Source of the DNA: Candidatus Raymondbacteria bacterium RIFOXYA2_FULL_49_16
Lineage (GTDB): Bacteria; Fibrobacterota; OXYB2-FULL-49-7; XYB2-FULL-49-35
NCBI GenBank assembly: GCA_001789205.1
Contig: MFYT01000006.1
Location: 11,893-75,892 of the forward strand
Reading direction: 5' to 3'
Length of the DNA: 64,000 bases
Made by a program: the position numbers and the translations under genes. Shown here one piece after another: positions 16,399-25,044 of this stretch. Each line of letters begins with the position of its first letter. Position 1 is the first letter of the stretch. The notes below the pieces were generated by a model, which worked only from the letters and a program-made list of their open reading frames with translations, did not search any database and was not told the DNA's origin.

Positions 16399-17262
16399 TC
16401 ACTCTTCCACCTTTACCCACGCTGGCAGCGGACCGGCATAGCCGAGTTTCGCGGCGTTTTCACTAAGGACCGGTTCGTATGCCGCAGGCGTTTTGTCAGC
16501 GGGAAGCACGACATACACTTTTTCAACGAGGAAATTGCTGCCTATGGGCGCTCCGCCGTACAGAGTAACCGCGCGATTGATAAGATCGTTGTCAGCGTAC
16601 GACTTAAGGTTGGTGCGGCCACGGAGTTCAAGGAGGTATTCATCACCCCCTTCGCCGGGAAGGTGCTGCGAGGGACCCATGAGCAGCTGGTAGCCGTAGA
16701 GTACGTCAAAGGTTTCCAGCTTACGGATGACGCATTCCGGCGTTTCAGACACTGTATCTACGGGAGCATATCTCTTTTTATAAAACATGGTGCCGTAGAG
16801 CAGCAGGGGAAGCCCGCTCTTCACATAGACTGCCGCGCAGCGGGCGGGGCACACGTCCATCGCGTAAACGGCAAAGCCGCGTTCCGCAACGCTTTTAAGA
16901 AAAATGGAGGGATCGATGTCCGGACCGCGGCCATTTAAATACCGGGTTATGTTTTTTTGCCCGGGAAAGGTCTCTTCGGCAAGGGGAGGCAGACCAGGCA
17001 GGTGATAGGAGAGAAGCACATCCAAAAAATTGAATTGCATCCAGTAAAAATCGTGCTCGGGAATGCGGCTGAGCCCGGAATCGCCCCGTTCCCAGTAGAT
17101 GCGCTCCTCTTTGAGTGAGAGTGGGGGCAGGTCGCAGCGGTGACGTGCGGCATAGAGGAGCGGCGAATTGTGGACAATGTCAGGGTTTCTAAAAATCGAG
17201 GCGCACGAAAAGAAAAGAGCGGCCGCGCCGCAGCACAGCACTGTCCGCAGCAGGGCGTTCAC
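16399..17262 (-). CDS. Hypothetical lipoprotein, 287 aa
   Basis: I do not recognise a family with certainty. The GTG start at 17262 gives a short signal peptide with a lipobox (AALFFSCAS), so the protein is probably a lipoprotein. Cysteines in the mature part (HRCDLPP, DVCPARCAAV, PECVIR) and the stretch SGLPLLLYGTMFYK are notable; the latter faintly recalls papain-like C39 folds, but I see no convincing catalytic triad. It starts 2 nt after the stop of the pilin-like gene and ends the PilZ-rlmH run. Confidence 0.6.
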   Translation of the reverse strand: MNALLRTVLCCGAAALFFSCASIFRNPDIVHNSPLLYAARHRCDLPPLSLKEERIYWERGDSGLSRIPEHDFYWMQFNFLDVLLSYHLPGLPPLAEETFPGQKNITRYLNGRGPDIDPSIFLKSVAERGFAVYAMDVCPARCAAVYVKSGLPLLLYGTMFYKKRYAPVDTVSETPECVIRKLETFDVLYGYQLLMGPSQHLPGEGGDEYLLELRGRTNLKSYADNDLINRAVTLYGGAPIGSNFLVEKVYVVLPADKTPAAYEPVLSENAAKLGYAGPLPAWVKVEE

Positions 17263-17264
17263 GG

Positions 17265-17654
17265 CTATTCCCAGTTTACCCGTTTAGGCTTAAGTACGCC
17301 GTTTTCATTCGCGAGATTGTAGGTGCACACAATGCGGCGTTTCATGTTGTTCACATAGCCGATTGAAATGGCGGAAAAGGTGGTGTCGTTCGCCTTTTCC
17401 ATATTGACAGTATAGTAGCCGCCGCGGTATTTGACGTTGAGGAAACCTTGGTTCCACAACGGGTCTTTCTGGATTTCCATGAGGGCCATTTCCATGCCGT
17501 ACTCGGCCACTTCCTGGGCCAGCTTCTTGTTCACCTCGCGTTCGCGCAACTCCTTGGTCACGAAGACGATGATGACACCCGCGAGGGCGACAAGCGTGAC
17601 CAGCGCCACGATAAAGACGGTCATAGACTGGGAGGAACCTCTCTGATTTTTCAT
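17265..17654 (-). CDS. Pilin-like/PilX-like membrane protein
   Basis: The 129-residue product starts MKNQRGSSQSMTVFIVALVT with one N-terminal membrane helix (about residues 11-33) and a polar, mostly beta-rich remainder (VKYRGGYYTVNME...NMKRRIVCTYNL). This plan, with a short basic leader and Q/S-rich start, is like PilX/type IV pilus assembly or minor pilin proteins, but the classic prepilin cleavage site (G followed by F and E at +5) is missing. The start at 17654 has AAGGAG at good spacing. It lies between rlmH and a lipoprotein gene; no other pilus genes are in view. Confidence 0.6.
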   Translation of the reverse strand: MKNQRGSSQSMTVFIVALVTLVALAGVIIVFVTKELREREVNKKLAQEVAEYGMEMALMEIQKDPLWNQGFLNVKYRGGYYTVNMEKANDTTFSAISIGYVNNMKRRIVCTYNLANENGVLKPKRVNWE

Positions 17655-17677
17655 TCCGCTCTCCTTACTTGGCCGTA

Positions 17678-18151
17678 TCACCGGTGATAGGCCGTATGGC
17701 GGGCGATGGACAACGCCCGGTATATCTGCTCCGCCAGGACCACGAGGGCCACATGGTGATTGAAGGTGAGCGCCGAAAGAGATATCGCGCTATGCACGTG
17801 TTTCAGGATGTCCGGAGCAAACCCGTTAATGCCGCCTATTAAAAATAACAATTTGCCGTTGCTGTGTACACTCTCCTCAACAAAGGAGGCGAAAGCGAGG
17901 CTGTCCAAGGAGCGTCCCGCAGGTGTGAGGAGCACCACGCGTCCCGTGAATCCCTCAAGGGCCTCTATAGCCGCGTCGGTCTCCTTGCGCACCTGGGTTT
18001 TCATGGGTTCGCTGTTGCGGTCCCTGAGACGAATAATGGAAACATCGCACCAGGCGCGGCACAGCACCGCGTAGTGTCCAGCGCCGCTCTCCGCAAAGGG
18101 TTCGGCCCGTTTTCCCACGCAAAGGACCGTGACAGAAGGCTTTATTGCCAT
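17678..18151 (-). CDS. rlmH: 23S rRNA pseudouridine-1915 N3-methyltransferase RlmH
   Basis: RlmH methylates pseudouridine 1915 in helix 69 of 23S rRNA on assembled ribosomes. The 157-residue protein shows the SPOUT knot motif LFLIGGINGF, the segment SLSALTFNHHVALVVLAEQIYRA and the conserved C-terminal AYHR. The usual glycine after IGG (IGGAxG) reads IGGINGF here. The start overlaps the stop of the PilZ gene by 10 nt. Like most RlmH genes it is embedded among unrelated genes. Confidence 0.93.
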   Translation of the reverse strand: MAIKPSVTVLCVGKRAEPFAESGAGHYAVLCRAWCDVSIIRLRDRNSEPMKTQVRKETDAAIEALEGFTGRVVLLTPAGRSLDSLAFASFVEESVHSNGKLLFLIGGINGFAPDILKHVHSAISLSALTFNHHVALVVLAEQIYRALSIARHTAYHR

Positions 18152-19278
18152 TGGATTTCTTCGCGTTGTTTCTCAAAAATAAGGCGGATGAGTTTTTCAC
18201 GGAGCGCGGCATCGATGCTCAGGAAACTGATGTTATTGAAAAGGAAGGACTCGCCGGCCGTGTTTTTTTTCTCGATGCGGACCACCTTGCTTTTAAGTCC
18301 GCGAAACGACTCGCCCCTGAAATTAAAATTGACGGACAATACATCACCCAAATGGAACTCCTCGACCGTGCGGAGTTTTACTCCGCCGCCGGAAATGTCC
18401 TTGATGGTGCCGGTGAATTTGGCCCCGCTTTTGGCGAGTTCGGGGTCGGCCTCGGAGGCGAGTACGCGGAACATGGCCTCAATGGTCACTTCGAGGCGCA
18501 GGTACTCGCGCAGTTGTTTGCGGTCCATCTCGACAACGTGCGCCAAGGTGAGGGACGTATTGTCCGGGCTCTTGGTGATTACCAGGGTGCGGAAGCTGTA
18601 GACCGCGTCGCCGGTCTGGATGAGCGACACGGCCACCTCAGAGCCCTGGGAAAAAGCGGCCACCGCCTCCTGTTCTTCGGGATTGACCACTGCCATGGAC
18701 AATTCGCTGATGTCCCTGATTTTGCTTCTAAACTTGGCGTTGTCCGTACCCTTGACAGGAGATATGTTTATAGGCTGGCCAGCGGACAACTCGCGCGATG
18801 AATAATAGCGGGTGCCGGGCTGCAGCCGCGTGTATTCGAGGCGGCTGCGGATGGCGCTGATGATGTCGCAGACACGGAGCAACTCGTCGTGTTTGCCCCT
18901 GAGGCGTTCGATCTCGGCACTGACACCCTCTTCGAAGGCCTTAATGCTTTTGAACATAACGTCGGACGTCTCAGCGCCGCTGGCATGGAAGATTCTGCGC
19001 AATTCCTGTTTTTCAACATCGTTGAGTCCATGTGTTTTACAGAGGGACTCGAATACGCTCCAGGAGAGTTCGGCGGTCTTCTGCGATTCGCGCCGTGAGC
19101 GGAAGAGTTCGGTACCAAACATTAAGAAGACGGCGAGCAGCAGGACGCCGCCAATGCCAAAAAAGATGTAGAGTGATGCGTTGGGCCACGAGGAAAAAAT
19201 GTCTTTTACCGTATGGGTGGCAGCGTGCGCCGCAACGGGCAGCAAGGCGCACAGGCTCAGGAATACGGGTTTTGCCAT
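18142..19278 (-). CDS. Membrane-anchored PilZ-domain protein
   Basis: The 378-residue protein has a signal-like N-terminus (FLSLCALLPVAAHAA), a membrane helix at about residues 35-55, a coil of about 90 residues, a middle beta domain (RYYSSRELSAGQPINI...) and a C-terminal PilZ domain at about residues 260-370. The PilZ c-di-GMP motifs are present: the RxxxR of QLREYLRLEV and the DxSxxG of KDISGGGVKL. It should therefore bind cyclic di-GMP at the inner membrane; what it controls is open, and no cyclase or phosphodiesterase gene lies nearby. It starts a minus-strand run with rlmH, divergent from the HDOD pair. Confidence 0.82.
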   Translation of the reverse strand: MAKPVFLSLCALLPVAAHAATHTVKDIFSSWPNASLYIFFGIGGVLLLAVFLMFGTELFRSRRESQKTAELSWSVFESLCKTHGLNDVEKQELRRIFHASGAETSDVMFKSIKAFEEGVSAEIERLRGKHDELLRVCDIISAIRSRLEYTRLQPGTRYYSSRELSAGQPINISPVKGTDNAKFRSKIRDISELSMAVVNPEEQEAVAAFSQGSEVAVSLIQTGDAVYSFRTLVITKSPDNTSLTLAHVVEMDRKQLREYLRLEVTIEAMFRVLASEADPELAKSGAKFTGTIKDISGGGVKLRTVEEFHLGDVLSVNFNFRGESFRGLKSKVVRIEKKNTAGESFLFNNISFLSIDAALREKLIRLIFEKQREEIQWQ

Positions 19279-19293
19279 GGGCTTTGATTTAGG

Positions 19294-19323
19294 TTGACAG
19301 TAATTTTATATTTAATATATATA
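19294..19323 (+). promoter_or_regulatory. Probable sigma-70 promoter of the DUF-HDOD pair
   Basis: TTGACA (19294-19299) and TATATA (19318-19323) are 18 nt apart in the AT-rich stretch between the divergent PilZ and HDOD genes, about 55 nt before the first start codon. The long TA run makes the exact -10 uncertain. Confidence 0.5.
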
Positions 19324-19378
19324 TATACTTACCTTTTTTTGTCCAAGTCAATCGTTTTCTGACGCAAGCAAGGAGCAT

Positions 19379-19690
19379 ATGAAGCGCATATCGGTAAACG
19401 AGATAACCGAAGGCATGGTATTGGCAAAACCGGTTGTCGGGTCCGGAGGTAATATCCTCCTTGGCGAAGGTACGGAGCTTCGTACCACCCTTATTTCGCG
19501 ACTGCGCAACTGGGGGGTACCTTTTGTGGTCATCCAGAGCCAGGAAGGCGAAATTACCGAGGAAAAGATCACGGCATCACTTGATACGAAACGACAGGAA
19601 GTGGAACGGGTATTTGAACAGGTGAAAAACCATCCACTTATGGCCATTATTTATGAAGCGACAAAAGAGCATTTTGGGAAGGCATCATGA
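19379..19690 (+). CDS. Small protein paired with HDOD (DUF3391-like N-terminal domain)
   Basis: The 103-residue protein begins KRISVNEITEGMVLAKPVVGSGGNILLGEGTELR, recognisable by TEGMVLAKPV and LL.EGTEL, the short beta domain that often precedes HD or HDOD domains in larger signalling proteins. The C-terminal 45 residues are helical. Here it is a separate gene whose stop overlaps the start of the HDOD gene (ATGA), so the two products probably work together. AAGGAG lies close before the ATG. Confidence 0.7.
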   Translation: MKRISVNEITEGMVLAKPVVGSGGNILLGEGTELRTTLISRLRNWGVPFVVIQSQEGEITEEKITASLDTKRQEVERVFEQVKNHPLMAIIYEATKEHFGKAS

Positions 19691-20565
19691 TTACCGCTAG
19701 CACAATCGGATCACAGGAAAAGCTGAAACTGGCGGTTGACCGCATTACGGGCCTGCCAACGCTGCCGCAGGTCATCACTGAAATCACCCGGCTCATGCAA
19801 AATCCCCGTACCTCCGCCGAGGAGGTGGGCAAGGCGCTCATTATGGACCAGGCGCTTGCCTCAAAGGTACTCAAGCTGGTCAATTCCGCTTTTTACGGGT
19901 TTCCGGGCCGCATCAATACCATTACCCACGCTATTGTCATACTCGGGTTCAACACGGTCAAAAATATCATTCTTACCGCATCCATTTTTGAGACACTGGG
20001 CGGCAAGGGCGGAGGCCAGAAGGAATTTGACATTGAAAAATTCTGGCTCCATTCGATAGGCACCGGGGTCCTTGCGCGTGAAATATCGAAAAAGCTCAAC
20101 TTCAAGTTCTTTGAAGAATGCTTCCTGGGAGGCCTGCTCCACGACCTTGGTAAAATCATCCTGTATAAATTCATGCCCGAGGAGATGGACAAGGTGCTCC
20201 AGGTACAGAAGGAGGAAAACTGCCTTTTCTTCCTGGCTGAGAAAAAAGCGCTTGACGTTACCCACGATCAGATTGGTGGCTGGCTGACCAGCAAATGGAA
20301 CCTGCCCGAGGATTTACGCAACGCGGTACTGTATCATCACATGCCCATGCTTTCGGGAAAATACGCCATGATGGTTTCGATCGTCCACATTGCCGATATC
20401 CTGTGCCGCGCGCTCTGCATTGGGTCGGGCGGGGACTCCACCATCCCGGTTGTCGATGAAAAAGCGTGGGAAAAACTGAAATTTTCGCGGCAGCTGATAG
20501 ACAAGATCTACAGCGACATCGATTTAGAGCTCGAAAAGGCCGCGGTCTTCTTTCAGATAATGTGA
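19687..20565 (+). CDS. HDOD-domain signalling protein
   Basis: The 292-residue protein contains one HDOD domain at about residues 18-215: LPTLPQVITEITRLMQ, the SKVLKLVNSAFYGFPGRINTI segment (key part VNSAFYG), HAIVILGF, GLLHDLGK and YHH. HDOD proteins are HD-like regulators of motility, biofilm, chemotaxis or DNA processes and mostly lack hydrolase activity, though an HD pair (LLHDLGK) is kept here. No output domain is attached. It overlaps the preceding small gene by 4 nt and its 3' end overlaps the convergent Nudix gene by 13 nt. Confidence 0.9.
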   Translation: MITASTIGSQEKLKLAVDRITGLPTLPQVITEITRLMQNPRTSAEEVGKALIMDQALASKVLKLVNSAFYGFPGRINTITHAIVILGFNTVKNIILTASIFETLGGKGGGQKEFDIEKFWLHSIGTGVLAREISKKLNFKFFEECFLGGLLHDLGKIILYKFMPEEMDKVLQVQKEENCLFFLAEKKALDVTHDQIGGWLTSKWNLPEDLRNAVLYHHMPMLSGKYAMMVSIVHIADILCRALCIGSGGDSTIPVVDEKAWEKLKFSRQLIDKIYSDIDLELEKAAVFFQIM

Positions 20566-21116
20566 TCTTTCGCGCCCGAGTCTGCGACCAACAAAGCACA
20601 GAGAATTGTTTTTGAATCGATTATTTCTTTTCGTTGCACCAGCCATAACAGTTTTTTAAACGGCATACTTACCTGTTCCACGAATTCTGTTTTGTCGAGT
20701 TTCAGCGATCCGGTATTCACGAGATCCGTTCCCGCAAATAAGGTGATGAAACCCGTGGAGTATCCTTCGGCATGGGCATAGGTAAGCAGCTTTCTCAGGC
20801 GCCGCGGCCGAAAGCCGGTCTCCTCGGCGCATTCCCTGCGTGCACACGCCGCAGGAGTTTCTTTTTTGTCAATTACTCCCGCCGGAATTTCCAGAATGGT
20901 GCGGCCAATTGCCGGTCGGTGCTGCCGTACCAGATGAACAATGCCATGATTGTCGATCGGCAGAACAGCCACGGCATCGCGCACGCGCACAATTTCCCTT
21001 AATGCGCGCTTACCGTCCGGCAGGGTGATGGTGAGCCGTTCGAGAGAGAGATAGGAGCCGGTAAAGGGGCGTTCCCGCTTTGTTACCGGCTCGAACAGAG
21101 GATCGTGGCGTTTCAT
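20553..21116 (-). CDS. Nudix hydrolase, ADP-ribose pyrophosphatase type
   Basis: The 187-residue protein carries a full Nudix box: G in AGVIDKKE, then RECAEETGF (pattern GX5EX7REXXEEXGX). The upstream EIPAG and the EGYSTGFITLF segment fit the NudF/ADP-ribose pyrophosphatase branch, which cleaves ADP-ribose or related nucleoside diphosphate sugars. It starts 11 nt after the FecR gene on the same strand, so it may be the last gene of the CsgG-FecR transcript, though a functional link is not obvious. Confidence 0.88.
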   Translation of the reverse strand: MKRHDPLFEPVTKRERPFTGSYLSLERLTITLPDGKRALREIVRVRDAVAVLPIDNHGIVHLVRQHRPAIGRTILEIPAGVIDKKETPAACARRECAEETGFRPRRLRKLLTYAHAEGYSTGFITLFAGTDLVNTGSLKLDKTEFVEQVSMPFKKLLWLVQRKEIIDSKTILCALLVADSGAKDHII

Positions 21117-21127
21117 GACCAGGGGAT

Positions 21128-21943
21128 TTACCAGCCGAGCGAAGAGTCTTTTTTCCGGTTCCAGTCCGCCCAGCCAGCGGAGCCTATTTTTTTCGCGTCA
21201 ATTGGCCGAAGCGCGCAATTTGTGCCATTGACAATGGAAAAGGCCCGGCGTTCCTCATCGAGCATGGCGCGGAGCTTCTCTTCCTGCTCTTTCTGGTGTT
21301 GCTCAAAGGCTTGCTCTTGTTCCGCAGCGTATTTTTCGAACTCCACGTCCGCTTGGGCCGCATAGTCCTGGAAGGCCTTTTCCTGCTGTTTCAGGTATTG
21401 TTCCATGTTCTTCACCAAGTCGATCTGCTTTCCCTGCTGCACGACAAAGACCGAATCGCGGCCCCCTGTCTTGTTTGACAATAACACGCCAATGGCCCCC
21501 TTGAAGACCAGGTATTTTGAGGCATTGGTATTGCTTTCAACGGCAAAGACCGTGCCCCGGATGGCGGCCGAGGCCGTGGGCGTTGAGACCTCGAAGCGTT
21601 GGGGGCCCACCAGCCGTTTCACATTGACCCAGATAGACCCTTTTACCGCGTTGACTTTTGTCAGCGAACTGTCAATGGCGCTTACCACTACAAGGGCGTT
21701 TTCATCGATACGCACCACACGGTCACTGGCCAGGGTCACTTCGCAGCGCGACTCGGCCTTGGTGGCCACTGCGTCGTTTTCGAACAGGGGCAGCCGTATC
21801 CGGGCCTTTACCCACGATGAGTCACTGCTGCGTTTAATGAATACGTCGCCAACCATGTCCGAGACCTGGCCCAGGGGCTGTTTTGCCCACCCGGCATTTG
21901 CCAGAAAAAAAATCGCGCAAAACGCGGCGGTTATTTTATGCAT
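21128..21943 (-). CDS. FecR-domain exported protein with charged coil
   Basis: The 271-residue protein has a signal peptide (AAFCAIFFLANAGWA) and a FecR domain at about residues 25-170: VSDMVGDVFIKR, RLPLFENDAVATKAESRCEVTL, and the diagnostic VSTPTASAAIRGTVFAVE. A Q/E-rich coiled coil follows at about residues 178-232 and a short tail ends in DSSLGW. Such FecR proteins without a cytoplasmic helix are periplasmic or surface parts, not ferric citrate regulators. The gene overlaps the end of the CsgG-like gene by 13 nt, so it belongs to the same operon. Confidence 0.82.
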   Translation of the reverse strand: MHKITAAFCAIFFLANAGWAKQPLGQVSDMVGDVFIKRSSDSSWVKARIRLPLFENDAVATKAESRCEVTLASDRVVRIDENALVVVSAIDSSLTKVNAVKGSIWVNVKRLVGPQRFEVSTPTASAAIRGTVFAVESNTNASKYLVFKGAIGVLLSNKTGGRDSVFVVQQGKQIDLVKNMEQYLKQQEKAFQDYAAQADVEFEKYAAEQEQAFEQHQKEQEEKLRAMLDEERRAFSIVNGTNCALRPIDAKKIGSAGWADWNRKKDSSLGW

Positions 21944-23688
21944 TTGCCCTTGACCTGTCCCACGAGGTTATCGGCAAGGGGCCGCAGATTGGTGATGTCA
22001 AAGCCTGAGGCGCTCATGGCGCAGAGGGCCGTGCCCTTGCCCGAGTCAATGATGCGCGCGTCGACCTCGATTTTTCCCGCGACCACACTGGCGCTGCCAA
22101 TGAGGATGAGTTCCGCGCCAGCCAACTGGGCTATCTGCAGGGCCTCGCTTTGTTCAACAATACCGCTTTGGCCCAGGGTCTTCTCTTCCATGATCTTGTT
22201 GATCTGGGAGCGCTCGACCACGTCGAACTTGCGCGAGTTGATGAGCTTGGTGATAATCATGTCGGAGACTGACTCTGCAAGGTTGTACCAGTCGGTATAG
22301 GCGCTCATGTTTTTAAATGGGAAGACCGCGATGGTGCGCTTTGGCGTATCAGCGCCCGCCCCGCAGATTTTATCGAGTATGAGTTTTATGTCGCTCTTGA
22401 TGCCCACATTACCAATGCCCTGGGACACTGATTTGCCAAGTGTGCTGCCTGTGCCCTTGCCTATTTTTTCGAACGATACAATGCTTTTACCGTCCTGAAT
22501 CAGGGCAAAGCCCATGGTCACGTCGCTTTTGACAAAGGTACGCGCTTCGGAAAGGCCCTGAACATTGCCGGTTTCCTTTGCGGAAAGCGATACCTCAATC
22601 GTGTTTTCAGACGCCGTGTCCATTTGCACGTCGTATTTGCCCAGAAGTTTTATGGCTTTGTCGGTAAGGTCGATCTGGTCGGCCCTGAGTTCGGGCGCGA
22701 CCTTGACTGTTATTTTTGCCCAGCAGGGGTTTGAATTCACCTTGTAGGTAAAGGTCTGGTCGGTTGCGGCAAGGACCTTGCGGAGGGTCTCGTTTACCGG
22801 GAGCCTGACGCAGGTAATGTATTTGTGGCTGCCCACGGCGCTGTTCACGTTTTCGCCCAGGCTGAACGATGCTGAACCCGATTCATCGGTGTATTTTTCC
22901 ATGACAGTCTTTTTCGCCTCGTCCTTGAGTTCAACAAGGGTCCCCGCCACTGGTACGCTTTCCGCACTCACGGTGATCATAAAAGGCGCCTCGGGTACCA
23001 TGCCAACGGTAAGTTCCTGGTTGTCGCCCGCGGCCTTTTCGACTTTGATTGAGGCAACACACTTTTCGTAGAGCGCGGCAATGTCGTTTACCGACACGTC
23101 GATCTGTTCCGCGGCGGTGACCTCGGCTGCGGCCGAGAGTAGGGTGCGCTGTTCCATGATGTCCGCGATGTCGCGTTTGGCGGCCGAGAGCTTTTTCATG
23201 CCCTGGCCGATTTTGCCGGCCCCGATATCGGCCTTGGCGCCGTTCATCTGCGTGGCAAGGTCTTTTTTCAATTCCTGTATTCTTGCTTTGGTGTTGGACA
23301 CGAAGTTGTTTTTATCCAGGACCGCGAGCGCATAGTAGATTTTACCCTGCTGGGCGGTCTCGACCACCTGGATGCCCTGGATGTCTCCTGAAGTGGTGAG
23401 CTGCGCGCGCGATGCGGACTTGGAGGTTGTCTTTTCAGCGCCATTGATGGAGAACGAAGTCATTTCATCGAAGGTAGAGGCGTTTACTTTTACTGAAATC
23501 TGCTTTTTGACTTCAACCATGGCGCTCTGCTTTGCGGCATCAGCGCCTTTTTCTGAGAGGCCCACGCCTACAAAATAGAGCGCGTTGGGATAGCCCTGGT
23601 GCTTGCCCGTGGTAATCCAATCATTTGCGGCGAAGAGCGCGACAGCCGCGCACAGCAGGCCAATCCGGGTGAGAAGAGTGGATGTCAT
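21931..23688 (-). CDS. LPP20-like and CsgG-like exported protein
   Basis: The 585-residue protein has a signal peptide (LLCAAVALFAANDW), an N-terminal LPP20-like domain (ALYFVGVGLSEKGADAAKQSA, recognisable by FVGVGLS..GA and repeated later as IYYALAVLDK), a central beta region with a carboxypeptidase-regulatory-like stretch (VAGTLVELKDEAKKTV...DESGSASFSL), and a C-terminal CsgG/LpoB-type domain from about residue 450: IAVFPFKNMS, then KFDVVERSQINKIMEE, LGQSGIV and AELILIGSAS. CsgG relatives sense or build periplasmic and outer-membrane structures. No lipobox is seen. The start at 23688 follows GGAG; an intrinsic terminator hairpin lies just upstream, so its expression may be set apart from the first three operon genes. 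Confidence 0.8.
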   Translation of the reverse strand: MTSTLLTRIGLLCAAVALFAANDWITTGKHQGYPNALYFVGVGLSEKGADAAKQSAMVEVKKQISVKVNASTFDEMTSFSINGAEKTTSKSASRAQLTTSGDIQGIQVVETAQQGKIYYALAVLDKNNFVSNTKARIQELKKDLATQMNGAKADIGAGKIGQGMKKLSAAKRDIADIMEQRTLLSAAAEVTAAEQIDVSVNDIAALYEKCVASIKVEKAAGDNQELTVGMVPEAPFMITVSAESVPVAGTLVELKDEAKKTVMEKYTDESGSASFSLGENVNSAVGSHKYITCVRLPVNETLRKVLAATDQTFTYKVNSNPCWAKITVKVAPELRADQIDLTDKAIKLLGKYDVQMDTASENTIEVSLSAKETGNVQGLSEARTFVKSDVTMGFALIQDGKSIVSFEKIGKGTGSTLGKSVSQGIGNVGIKSDIKLILDKICGAGADTPKRTIAVFPFKNMSAYTDWYNLAESVSDMIITKLINSRKFDVVERSQINKIMEEKTLGQSGIVEQSEALQIAQLAGAELILIGSASVVAGKIEVDARIIDSGKGTALCAMSASGFDITNLRPLADNLVGQVKGKCIK

Positions 23689-23705
23689 GAACAGGTCTCC
23701 TTTCT

Positions 23706-23737
23706 TAGAAAAAACGGCCGGCACAGGTGCCGGCCGT
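23706..23737 (-). terminator. Intrinsic terminator or attenuator inside the envelope operon
   Basis: A perfect inverted repeat (23714-23724 with 23727-23737) is followed on the minus strand by six T. It ends about 18 nt before the CsgG-like start codon and after the DUF6175 stop, so read-through is needed for the distal genes unless another promoter exists. Confidence 0.85.
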
Positions 23738-23775
23738 TGTATGGTTCACACGAGAGGGCATTATTGCTGGCGGTG

Positions 23776-25020
23776 TTATTCCGGCTGGACCCCGCAGATG
23801 ATCAGTTTGCGGTTGAGAACAATCTGGGTCACCTTGGCCGTACCAGTCATTTTTTTCTGGATAAAACGCATGACATTGCGGGCTTTCTTGAAATCGTCCT
23901 TTTTCGCCCACACATTGTAGTCCATGGTTTTGTCCGTTGCCACGTTTTCCTTGTTCTTCGCAAAGCCTTCGTCAATGCAGTCGGAGATGGCGTCCTGGAC
24001 AGTCTGGATATCGTCAAACCCGCTGGTGATGTTGAAGATAAGTTTGTACTGGATGCCGTCGTTGAGGTCCTTGGTCCAATAGGCGGAAACACGTGCGAGC
24101 ACTTTGTCGATGGCGTCGTTGATGGCCTCTTCGACCAGGGGTTCCATGGCAGCGCCTGCGCGGGTTTTGCTGTAGCCGGTTTCTGTTCCAAGCAGGCGGG
24201 CCGTGGTGGTTTCATAGGCCTTGACCTGGACGGAAGCTTTGCCGTTTGTCACTGTTCCGGCAAAAATAATATAGACGTCAGAACCAAGGGCCAGGGCGAT
24301 CTGATAGGCAATGTCCTCTTCTGCGCCTTTTACCTCGGCCTGCATCTTGGACTGATCGGCAAGCTGCTCGGCGGCGCGGGGAACAGCCACCTCGTAGGTG
24401 CGGGCAGTGAGATAGCTTTCAATTACCGCTGCAGCGTGTCTGGCCAGCGGGTTGGTGTCAAAGACCTGCATGGGGGTTTGGCCCTTGGGGGTCTCGGGGA
24501 TGACCATGATGACCGGATTTCCCTGTGCAGAGGCGAGCGCGTCCTTTGACACAATCACGTTCTTTGCAGCAAGATCATCGGTGAGCTTCTGCTTGTTTAC
24601 CCTGAAGAGCTTGGTCATTTTCACGCCTTTTTCTCCGTCGGGCAGCTTGGTCTTTACTGTTGAGATGACCTTGTCAGCTTCCCACGAAATATAGACGTTC
24701 ACATTTTCGCCTTTGAAGAACTCTTCGGCAATGCCTTCGAATTTAGTCTTTGCGTCAGGCGAATTGAGCAGCGGATCCGTGCCGCCGACGAGTACAAACC
24801 AGACCGCCGACTTGCGCGCGTCGAGCAGTGCGTTCTTTTCCATGTCGTTCACGAACCAGCCAGTCTTGCCGCCCAGGCCAGTCGCACTGATGGTAACTTC
24901 TGCGGACGAGAAACTCTCAACAAAGGTCGCCTGATTAGACAACGGCTTGTTGGATTCGTCCTTGGCAAAAGCGCTGAAGGCCAGCAGGCCCACGCACAGG
25001 AGTGAAGTGATTAATTTCAT
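23776..25020 (-). CDS. DUF6175 family exported protein
   Basis: The 414-residue protein has a signal peptide (KLITSLLCVGLLAFSAFA) and then a soluble region that I match, with moderate confidence, to DUF6175: EVTISATGLGG, ALLDARKSAVWFVLVGGTDPLL, PVIMVIPE and a long second half with LALGSDVYIIFAGTV and YETTTARLLGTETGYS. The central part resembles the nucleotide-free alpha/beta fold of TolB-N/CsgG-like proteins (alternating AEDIAYQIALALGSDVYI). Function is unknown. It lies 24 nt after the barrel gene and before the internal terminator. AAGGA precedes the ATG. Confidence 0.7.
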   Translation of the reverse strand: MKLITSLLCVGLLAFSAFAKDESNKPLSNQATFVESFSSAEVTISATGLGGKTGWFVNDMEKNALLDARKSAVWFVLVGGTDPLLNSPDAKTKFEGIAEEFFKGENVNVYISWEADKVISTVKTKLPDGEKGVKMTKLFRVNKQKLTDDLAAKNVIVSKDALASAQGNPVIMVIPETPKGQTPMQVFDTNPLARHAAAVIESYLTARTYEVAVPRAAEQLADQSKMQAEVKGAEEDIAYQIALALGSDVYIIFAGTVTNGKASVQVKAYETTTARLLGTETGYSKTRAGAAMEPLVEEAINDAIDKVLARVSAYWTKDLNDGIQYKLIFNITSGFDDIQTVQDAISDCIDEGFAKNKENVATDKTMDYNVWAKKDDFKKARNVMRFIQKKMTGTAKVTQIVLNRKLIICGVQPE

Positions 25021-25044
25021 TATTTGTTTCCTTTTCTATAAATG

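Noticed and set aside
23599-24549. 316-codon plus-strand frame
   Set aside because: Antisense to DUF6175 and the CsgG-like gene, which have signal peptides, ribosome binding sites and family motifs.
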